Assembly: GCF_964355755.1 (NCBI RefSeq) | Contig: NC_092680.1 | Location: 17,401,001 to 17,461,000 of the forward strand | Length of the DNA: 60,000 nt | Source of the DNA: Antedon mediterranea | Taxonomy: Eukaryota; Echinodermata; Crinoidea; Comatulida; Antedonidae | Direction of reading: 5' to 3' | The notes under the pieces: model-generated | Told to the model about the DNA's origin: nothing | What the model saw: only the letters and a program-made list of their open reading frames with translations | The model's database searches: none | Shown here: one piece after another, positions 1 to 10,200 of the stretch | Layout of the letters: every line of letters begins with the position of its first letter | Position numbering within the stretch: position 1 is the first letter of the stretch | Translations under genes and position numbers: made by a program

Positions 1-194
1 TTCAGACAAACTGTCCATATGAAACATATACACAATAAAAACAAAGAAATACAAAGCATTATGTGACATGCGTCATGGAGAGAGGACTAAGAATTATCTG
101 TTGACATATCGAGAACTCTTTTACTTTAAAATACATTTGGAATCAATAATAAATATTCATCATTACACTGAATAGATATAAAATTGTTGATTAC

Positions 195-1111
195 CTCACA
201 AATAACACCATCTAATACACTACAATTAACATTATATGTTCTTCCATAAACACAGCTTCTGTTCAATTTACATTGAACACAGTCAACATTTACGTCCTTA
301 CAATTCACATTTGCATTCTTCTGGCAGGTCAGTGGAGCTGCGTTAGTATTAGTAGATGTGGCTGTGGTTGTGTTGGAATTTTGTAATGTGCTGTTGTCGA
401 GAGGAGTTGTTGTGTTCATAGTTGGTCTACTAGACATTGGTGTAGTATCAACAACAGATGCAGATGATGTCACTAAAAAGAACAAGTTATCAATCAAAAT
501 CATTAACAAATAATTTAATAATATCAACATTTGATATAGATCGGAAGAACTAACTGTATAATAGTAATATACCAAACAGCACCTGATGCATAGGCTAGTT
601 AACCACCAATCAAATGGCAAGGATACACTCAGGGGTGTTATAAAAGATAACTAATTTACATATACACAGTCACATTCCTATCTATATAGGCCTACTTACT
701 GTGTATATAGAAATTTAAAAAATTTAGTTAAATTAATTTAAATAGGCCTAGGCCTAGAATAAATTAAAGAGTGGTCAATTTTGGACCTAACTTTAATAAG
801 TATAGTTTAATCTCTAGGCCCAGCCTAGCTAGCCCTAGTTGCCTTGCCTTCTAGAGCCGGTCGGGCATGGCCAACCAAGCACCAGCTGAGTGAGCAGGGG
901 GAGGGCAGGTCAAGCAAGAAGAAGAAAATAAAACAGACATGCTAAATTCCTGGAGAAAATTATTTTATATCTCTAAAATATGAATCCTAAAAACTATAAA
1001 TGTTTTAATCGCATAGCTACCGTCTTGCAATGTGCATCTTAGATTAACTAAACAAATGAAAGTTAGGAACATAAAATGCATTTCTATTTTCTTTTTCCGT
1101 AACATTTCCAT
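195..1111 (-). CDS. TM2D3: TM2 domain-containing protein 3-like (almondex), 5' exons only
   Basis: Partial gene running off the left edge. I place exon 1 at 1111-1021: an ATG followed by a basic start (MEMLRKKK) and a hydrophobic stretch (FMFLTFICLVNL), which reads as a signal peptide. It ends in a GT donor at 1020-1019, phase 1. Exon 2 is 472-195, with acceptor AG at 474-473 and donor GT at 194-193; its phase fits exon 1. Exon 2 encodes a Thr/Ser/Asn-rich linker and then a Cys-rich segment with VDCVQCKLNRSCVYG and VNCSVLDGVIC. This matches the spacing of the extracellular repeats in TM2D3 (C-x2-C-x4-SC-x-YG ... C-x-V ... V-x-C). The TM2 transmembrane pair that defines the family is not in the window. 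Family members are type I/multipass membrane proteins; fly almondex acts in Notch signalling. Exon 2 is well supported. Exon 1 rests on signal-peptide character and phase. TM2D1 or TM2D2 are less likely alternatives. Confidence 0.72.
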
Positions 1112-1298
1112 TTTGACTGTCTAAATAGACGACTACGTTGTAATAACTACAATTCAGATTTATACAATATTACTACTCTATATCCACTTCTATAGTTTGA
1201 ATATCCTTTATTATGACATGTAGAGCGCCACCAATAGTTCTATGAAGTGATCCACTTTTTCAATTTTCATTTTCTTGCATCATTTTCACACATGCAAA
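1112..1298. promoter_or_regulatory. putative bidirectional promoter between TM2D3-like and EIF2B5
   Basis: This interval is the 187 bp between two divergent start codons (minus-strand ATG at 1111, plus-strand ATG at 1299). It must hold both 5'UTRs and at least the core promoter elements. I see no clear TATA box in a convincing position. The inference comes from geometry only; transcription start sites were not observed. Confidence 0.45.
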
Positions 1299-4200
1299 AT
1301 GTCAGCTAAAAAAAAGGGATCAAAACCCGCAGATCCTCTCCTAAAGCAAGAGGATGTATTGCAAGCAGTGGTTATTGCTGATAGTTTCAACGTTCGTTTT
1401 GCACCGATCACAAAAGAAATTCCACGAGTATGTATAAACCTACAGAAACCAGATGTTGGTTTAGCCTCCCTCTCGCTCAACGCATGGGCCACTGTTCTGC
1501 TCATTTTACCCGTGCAGCTTGAAAAATATGGCTACCGAATGTAAATACAGGAACTGATCATTAGGCCTAAATACTCACATAATAGACTAGAGCTTGTTCT
1601 ATGCTCTGTATCTTGGTTACTATGAATAAATGCCTAATGATACTTTCAGTTCCTCTAGCCATCACCCTTTCCCGAATCTGGCAATGTCTAGTAATACAGT
1701 CAACTCTCCCAATACCGGACACCCTTCCTTGGGCGGGCATATATTTTCCGGTTTTTCAAAAGTCCGGTTTCCTGAAAACATATTTTTAAAGTCATCACGT
1801 TGTCACTGAAAATGCTTTGAATTGCCGCCTCGTGGGTTAACAATGAACTGACCTGTCAATCACAGTGTAGCGCTCCATGGCAACATTATTTGATCGTACC
1901 GGGAAACGTCACGCACTTCATGGTCAGGGTATGGTTAAAAGCTTTTGTATATTGTGAATGTATTGAATCCGAGTCAGCGACGACGATGTTACGTTGTTTT
2001 TTTAACTGTCAGTCCGGTTTTCAGACGCTAATTTTCGTGTTTTGTACTTCATAATTTGTCCGGATTCCGGAATTGGGTATTCCGGTTTTCATAATAAATT
2101 ACAGTACATTTAGAATAGGGACAAATTGGGCCCTCCAAAAAAGTCCGGTTTTTCGTGAATTCCGGTTTTGGGAGAGTCCGGTATTGGGAGAGTTGACTGT
2201 ATTAAAGATGTATTGTCCCTTGAACAATGAAGATTAATTAAATCAGACTTTGAATGTTATTTTGTAGTTTTAATAAAGTTAATCACTTCCGTAGAAAAAA
2301 AAAACAAAAACAATAATGTTTTCACTTAAAAAATAACATAGTAAATGGTTAAATTCAACGAAAAATCCATTGGCTGGCAGCCAATTTGACCATTTAAATT
2401 TCAGTTTTTTCTTTTTTTTATCCAATTTAGGGTCGAAGTTAATAACTATTATGTGACATTAAAATGGCATATTCAACAACAAAAGTTGTAAAAATTATTT
2501 TTCAGGGGGACAATACATCTTTAATATGATAAATATAAGTTAAGCCTCATTTTAAAATGTCTTTGGTGATCATGCATTGCTTGGGCCTCCTCAGTGAGCT
2601 AATAGGCCTACTGCTACCAATATGTTTGTTATTCTTATTAGGTACTGATGCCAATAGTTAACAACCCATTACTGGACTACACACTTGAATTCTTAGCAGC
2701 TTCTGGTGTTGAAGAGATATTTGTGTTCTGTTGTGCTCATGCTGACAAAATTAAGAAACATTTAAGGTATGTTTTTTTCTATCTGTATCATTGAATGGAT
2801 CCAGGGGTCATAAGCTCCCCATTTGACAGTGACAAAAATGACATTATGAACTACTGTTTGATCTAATAATATTATTATGTATATAGTGCTCCACTTAAAA
2901 AATCCAGGATCCACCCCTTTATATAAACATCTTTTTATTATTAAAAGAGAGCTTTAAATTATTATGGGAATAATGTTTAATGCCTGTCTGATTATGCACA
3001 TACAGATTTCACAAATTCTCTCCCTAATAATCTCTATTAAACAATGCACATCCTTCGTTTTCTTACATTTTTTAGTGAATCAAAATGGAACAAAAGATCT
3101 TCACCATGCTCGGTAACTACCATTATGTCAGAGGGATGTCATTCTCTTGGAGATGCGATGAGGGAGATTGATAGGAAGGCCTTGATTCGTTCCGACTTTA
3201 TCCTTGTCAACGGTGATGTTGTGTCAAGTGTACAACTCAAAGATGCCTTAAATGTGCACAGGTAATGAAATATACTGTATTTTAGTAAAGAGCATAGGTT
3301 GACTTTACAAATATTGATTACATTACATTAATTATTATAAATACAGGGGTGGGGCCCAGCCGGCTCTAAATTTCGCAAATTTTAATGCAATAGATAGGAC
3401 ATCAAATTAAGCTTCAGCCCTTCATTTCTCCATTTTTAGGCCCTGGAGCCCCTTCCCCCCAACTCAAAATCTTAGATCTGCCACTGAGATACCTTATTAT
3501 ATCTCTTATACAAGAGTACATTTATTGACTTGAGTTGTGTCAGTGAGTATCAGTGCATATATGGTATCTATATATAAATAATGCTTAATTCTGAAATTAG
3601 ACACAATGTAAAGTGCTTGTGACGGTACTACATCTGATACTCATCCTAGCTGTCCCAGATGTACCGCAAAATATAACTAAAGGTGCTTTTAGAACATGTA
3701 AAAAATTATGAGGTTAGGAAGTATTCTTCTAAAAAAATGTGATGTGCCTATATGGACATGATGATGTCATATCACTACCACATTTGGACATATCACTACC
3801 ATATTTGGGCACATCACACTTTTTGTCAAACTAGTTTGATAGTATAGACCGTGCTTAATGAAATATAGTTTGGGTATTACTGATAAATTACCTTTGTTAT
3901 TTTTCATTTCTAGAGAGAGATTTAAGACTGATAAATCATGTGTAATGACGAAAGTTCTTAGACATGCTTATCCAGGCCACAGAGGGCGCTGTTTAGAAGA
4001 TGAGTTCTTTATTGCGACGGATAACAAGCATACTATTCTTAACTATCAAAAGATGAAGGACACTCGTAAGGTTAAAATACCAATGGTATGTATTATAAGA
4101 TGGTAATGAATGGATTAGTGTACGATTGATAAATATATTTAAAGATTTAATGAGACATTTTTTTTCTTTTAAATTACAATATTGTAGGAAAACAATGGAA

Positions 4201-7200
4201 AGAATAATAAGTTGGTCTTTTTGTAGTTTTTGTGCTTTTTATATTTGTTGAGTTTTTAATCTGATTCCATTGAGAGGTTCTCCAGTCATAGTTTTCACCT
4301 CTGACCTTTGAACTGTCCACAGAGAGTTTCCAGATTTTCTTTGAGTTGTCTCCTATTCTTTATGCAGAAATAGAACATTTTTTGAAAAGCCATTTTTTAG
4401 TTAGTTGGTTTAGTCAGGGCATTTTCAGCAATAAGCATTGCAATACCATATTGACAAATAAATAGTTTAAAGCGCTGTCTACACAATCAAACTTTATGTG
4501 ACAAAAATATGTGATGTGTCCATATATGGACAGGATGACATATCACTACCATATTTGGGCACATCACACTGTTTTTTATAGTGTAGATTTTTATTAAAAA
4601 AAAATTAAGTAGAAAATAGATTATAATTGTTTTGCACTTCAGAGCAAAGTAAAGTTTAACAGTTTTTCAATGTTATTGTTTATACTTTCCATCTTTTTCA
4701 GACACTTTTTAAAGACCATAGCAATGTTAACCTTCGATATGACCTACAAGATTGTCATATATGTGTTTGTTCATGCCGTGTAATGGAGCTTTTTACTGAC
4801 AACTTTGATTATCAAACAATGAGTGATTTTATGAGGGGAGTTATATATAATGAAGAGGTAAAAATATGCTGTAGATTGAATTAATAATTGATAGCTACTC
4901 AAATACAGGTGGAACACTGTCATTTCTTAATTCTTTTAAATACTCATCATCTCCATCATCATTATCATCATCACAGGTTATGTCATCCACTACTAAATGC
5001 AACAACATCTACCCCCACTCCACCTCAAGCATTTTCCATTTCCTCTTCTCTAAAGCTCTGTCTACACTATCAATATGTGCCCATATATGGACATGATGAT
5101 GTCATATCATTACCATATTTGAGCATATTACTACCATATTTAGGCAGATCACCCTTTTTCGTCAAACTAACTTGATAGTGTAGACAGAGTCTTAATATAT
5201 TGTGCACTGTATACTGTATATGTCACTAGCCTTTGGTTTATGTACAGTATTAGCATTTTATCTTATTTTTTTTCTCTAAATTTTCAAGTTAACTAAAATG
5301 GAATAGAATACAAAATGTTGGTTTATTTTATTGATAGATTGAAGGAAACAAGATGCAAATATATGTGGTAACGAATGAATATGCTACAAGAGTTTCCAAT
5401 CTAACCATGTATGAAACAGTAAGGTAGGATGAGTTTGTTTTTATATAATTAGACAAATATATGAGCGAATTCATTCACTATCCTTCTTAAAGGTGGCAAT
5501 CCTGTTCACAAGACAAGATGCTCTACATAAACAAAGTCTTATTACAAGTCTTTGGGAGTAGAGTTATAAATTGTCATTAGAAAAAGTCCTGACACTGACA
5601 GGACTTGAACCCAGGACCCTTGGATTTGTAGCCAAGCAACATAACCATCAAGCCACAACTCCACTTGATACTGTGTTATCATTTCACACTTTAAGTTAAT
5701 ATCTTAATAAATAACAATCTTAAGATTAGATATAATATAAATAGACAGATATAAATATATTGACCAAGAGAACAAGATTGGTAATATATAAGTAATTGAT
5801 TTTTATTTTTAGCAAGGATATAATCCATCGCTGGACCTACCCTCAAGTACCAGAGTACCTGGGCACAGAAACGTACAACTTTGGTAGGAACCATGTTTAC
5901 TCGGCCAAAGACATCACTCTACAGAGGTCAGTACACCCTCCTCTCCTCCCCCTCCCAAAATTAAAACGGTTCCCTTTTTCTTATAAGTTCCAACTGAGCC
6001 AGATTATTTTGTTGTTCCTTGTTTGAAAGAGTGGTCCTCAAAACACTAAAAAACCTGTGGTCTTTTTTTTTTAGTATCCTTTGGTGGGCTTCTTTTCGAG
6101 ATGGGCTTCTTTTCGAGATTAATTTTGCAAACTAAAGGAGGGGTGGGGGGCTTCTTTTCAAAATGACTGATGTAAATTTTATGAATTGCTACTACAGTTA
6201 CACAATTTTTGAGACATTACCTGCCAATTTTTTATCAATGATCAAAATACCATTTTAAACTTTAAAATAAATGTATGATATAACATACCTTATATCTGTA
6301 TCACAAGTTCATCCCATTTAATCGCACTAATTAACCTTATACAAAGGAAAAGAAGCCCATACTATCTTGAGATTACTTTTTCAGACCAAAGAGTAGGCTT
6401 CTTTTTGAGAAGGGCTTCTTTTCAGGGTTTTACAGTAGCAATTATCACAAAAATTTATTTTATATTTGTCAGAGGATGTACCCTGGGTGAGGATGTTGTG
6501 ATTGGTAGCAACACCAGTATTGGCAGCAACACCAGAATTTCTCAGTCAGTGCTTGGGAGAAATTGTGAAATAGGTGATTATTCTACAACATTGTAAAATA
6601 ATTTATTATTATTATTATTTACTTTATATTTGGTAGCCTCTTCAGTCAAAGACTCCCAGTGGGAGAGTACTAGGTTCCAGTGCACATGAGCTAGATGTGT
6701 ACACCTGACCTATGGTTTAAAAGACTCAATCTACCACCAGAACCATCAAGCAAGTGAGCCTTGAACCCTTGCCGGTGTTTTGGCTATGTATTATGGTTCA
6801 ACTGTTGTAACTGCTCGGCCACTCACTTGCTCACTTAATAAATAGATTGTTAAGCATCAAGTCATTACATCATATCACACAGCCCAGGAACATTTGGGCC
6901 CTAAAGCGTGGTTCCCACTAGAGACGCAACGCAAGGACGTAACGCAACGCAAATGAATTGACCAATCACAAGCGATGGCTTATTCGCTTGTGATTGCTAA
7001 CTGTCTATAACTTCGCTTGTCATTGGTTAAAACGCTTGCGTTGCGTTTACGTCCTTGCGTTACGTTCTAGTGGGAACCAAGCTTATGTCAGCTTGTATGT
7101 TTTGTTGAGGGTTGGCAACAGGGATTAGGGACAGGGGTTGGGGAGTGCACTGTCATAGCAAGTCTGTCGAGTAAACTTTATTTTAATTTTATTTCAGGTG

Positions 7201-10200
7201 AAAATGTGGTCTTGAAAAATGCATTTGTTTGGGACAATGTCACTATTGAATCTAATTGCCTAATTGATACAGCAATTCTGTGTAATGGAGTTAAACTCAT
7301 GTCAGGGGTTAAAGTTCAAGCTGGTAGCATATTATCGTTTGGTGTAAGATATAATTTTAATGTCTCTAGTAAGCTAAAAGCAATCATAAACATTTTTGTT
7401 TACTTGAAAATGTCACCTTAATATTGAATCATTAAACTTGGAATTTAAAAAAATTATAAACACCAAAGCAGTGAAAAATGAAGGTTAATAGACCGCTATT
7501 TAGTTTTAATAAAGTGAATCACTTCAGTAGAAGAAAACAAAAACAAAAACAAATAATATTTTTTTGTTAAATTCAACCAAAAACCCATTGACTAACAGCT
7601 AATTTGACTATTGTTTGCTTTAAATTACAGTTTTTTCAGTTATATACATTTTTTCATCTAATTTGTGACATTGAAATGGCATATTCAACAAAAGAAATTG
7701 TAAGAATTATTTGTCCATGGACACAATTAAACATTAATTGTAGTCATCATTATTTCATAAATTTTTTTTTTCTTTTTAAAGGTTATAGTGGGGCCTGATG
7801 TAACATTACCTTCAGGGACATACCTATCCACAATACCACCACCTAAAGAAGATGAATTTGATGAAGAGTTTAATGATACAGATACTTCTAAAGACCTTAC
7901 ACGTTCGGTCAGCCAGCAAGATCAGTTATCGCTTGGGGAAGGTGGCATTGGATTTGTCTGGAAAAACGCAGAAGAAAACGATGATGATGAGGATGAGGAA
8001 CTGGCACGTGAAATGTGGGGTAAGGGATTTTAAAAGAAAAATATCTTGAATGACAAAATATATTTGTAGATACTAGGGAGCTTTTGATTAGCCATGACCA
8101 AGCAGGTCAATCGATGTGTCATAGGTCAGATCTATATAAAACCAAAAGTAACCATAACACAATTTAGTATATAGCTAATTGCTGTTACGTTTTTAAAATA
8201 TATCAATACACCTTGTATCATCCTATTTTTTCTTTCTGGATCAAATAAATCAACTTGTATGGTGGTTGACTTGACCCAATATTTAGGCCTTAAGCTCTCT
8301 CTAGACTATCAAACTAGTTTGACAAAAAAAGTGTGATGTGCCCAAATGTGGTAGTGATATGCCCAAATATGGTATTGATATGCCCAAATATGGTATTGGT
8401 ATGACATCATCATGTCTATTATGGGCACATCACATTTTTTGTCACATACAGTTTGATAGTGTAGACAGAGCTTTAAAAAAAGCATAATTAATCACATCCA
8501 GTAATAGAAGAATAAGTTGCACAAATAATACTACTTCATTTTTATTTTTTAGGAATGAAAATAAGTGATGTACATAACGAGGATGAGGAGGAAAGTGATG
8601 ACTCAGATGATGATGATTCAGGGCCTCCATCTGTTGTGATGGATGACACAGAAAGTAGGTCAACAAATATAAAAATTATGTCAATAATACAGCACACATA
8701 CAATAGTGCTTTAACTCTTATGCTCTGTCAGCAATATCAAACTAACAAAAAAATGTGATGTTACCATATGTGGACATTTTTTGCATATCACTTTTTGTCA
8801 AACTATTTTGATAGTTTACACAGAACTTCAGTTCATTCATTGTTGTGTTTTTCAGTTTTTTATAATCAAGTATTGGACAGTATTCAGAGTTCCTACAGTT
8901 CTGGTGCTATCAATTGTGACAATCTTATCCTAGAAATCAACTCTTCCAAATTTGCTAACAATGTCTCCATGAAAGAACTAGTGCAGCTTGTTACTAAGGC
9001 AATTGTTGAGTTGCCAAATACTCACTCACCAAACATCTTGACAACAAAGGAGTTTGCGGCTTTCGTTATACCGGTTGGTAGTATGACTTTAATCCAGTGT
9101 GAAAGGGGGTTATCATGCATCCCTGACACATATTTTTTTAATATGTCATTTATTAACATTTTTCAGTAAAGAATTGTTACCAAGATTGATCAAATTATTT
9201 GAAATAAATATTTATCACTTTGCTGGAGGTTTTTTTGCAAACAAAGCCTTTATAAACAGTTATAAATGATTTTGTTCTCTTATTTTCTACAGTTAGTCAA
9301 GACTCTTGTACCACTGTTAAAAAACTACTTAAAAGGAAGTGAATCACAGTTGGACTTCTTAGGTTCTTTGCAGGTAAATTTAGTAATCTCATAATACCAA
9401 TATTATTGACAGATTCTGTCATTCTTCAATTACTTACCGTAATACAAGTAGTGCACTTTACATTAAACCTGACATTAGCAATCCACCACCATTGCAACAA
9501 TGCTTCCTTTTTCAAATAAAAATGGTACTGGTAGTAGTGTACTCAATCAGGTTGTACTTAAACCCACCTGAAACCTAATAAACACCACTCAATCTCTACT
9601 AAATACCGCCCGATTCTTATTCTTTTTTGCCAATAACATCATAAACAACAAACAAAGTTACAGGAAACACAAAAAGAGAACTAAATTTAATCTTTATTTC
9701 TAAAACCTATCTTAAAGCTTGGTTCCCACTAGAACGTAACGCAAGGACGTAAACGCAACGCAAGTGTTTTAACCAATGACAAGCGAAGTTACAGTTAGCA
9801 GTCACAAGCGAATAGGCCATCGCTTGTGATTGGTCAATTCACTTGCGTTGCGTTACGTCCTTGTGTTGCGTCGCTAGTGGGAACCACGCTTAACCCAGTG
9901 TTCATACTTCCATCTATTGTCATTTGCATATAAAATATATGTTATGTTTGCTCTGAGATATACAAAAACAAATAAATGAAAAACTAACAAAAACAATACG
10001 CCTCAAATATATTATGCATGAGATGAGTAGAATCTTGCAATATAGAATGTGTTTTCTTAATTAATCGATTTTCAAAAACTCTTTGAAGCCAGTGTTACCC
10101 TCTGATGCCTCCCGCTACTGCGAGTTGGCTCATCAGGTGTAATATAGTAGGACTGATTAAATTTTATGATGACATCACTACTCTCAAAACTCATTCAATT

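Larger units (their letters stand above)
1428..2641 (+). other. EIF2B5 intron 1 (holds two MITEs)
   Basis: Non-coding. It holds the pogo-like MITE at 1697-2199, immediately followed by a copy of the GATGTATTGTCCC MITE (2203-2523). Nothing else was recognised. Confidence 0.8.

Noticed and set aside
126-620. A single 164-aa intronless minus-strand protein starting MPFDWW
   Set aside because: The TM2D3-like part is bounded by a clear acceptor (474-473) and donor (194-193). The upstream residues have no similarity and the spliced model with the signal-peptide exon at 1111-1021 fits better.
5599-5656. Functional tRNA gene on the minus strand
   Set aside because: A and B boxes are present, but the same unit with a common non-tRNA body recurs at two other sites. 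No convincing complete cloverleaf with an acceptor stem was seen.
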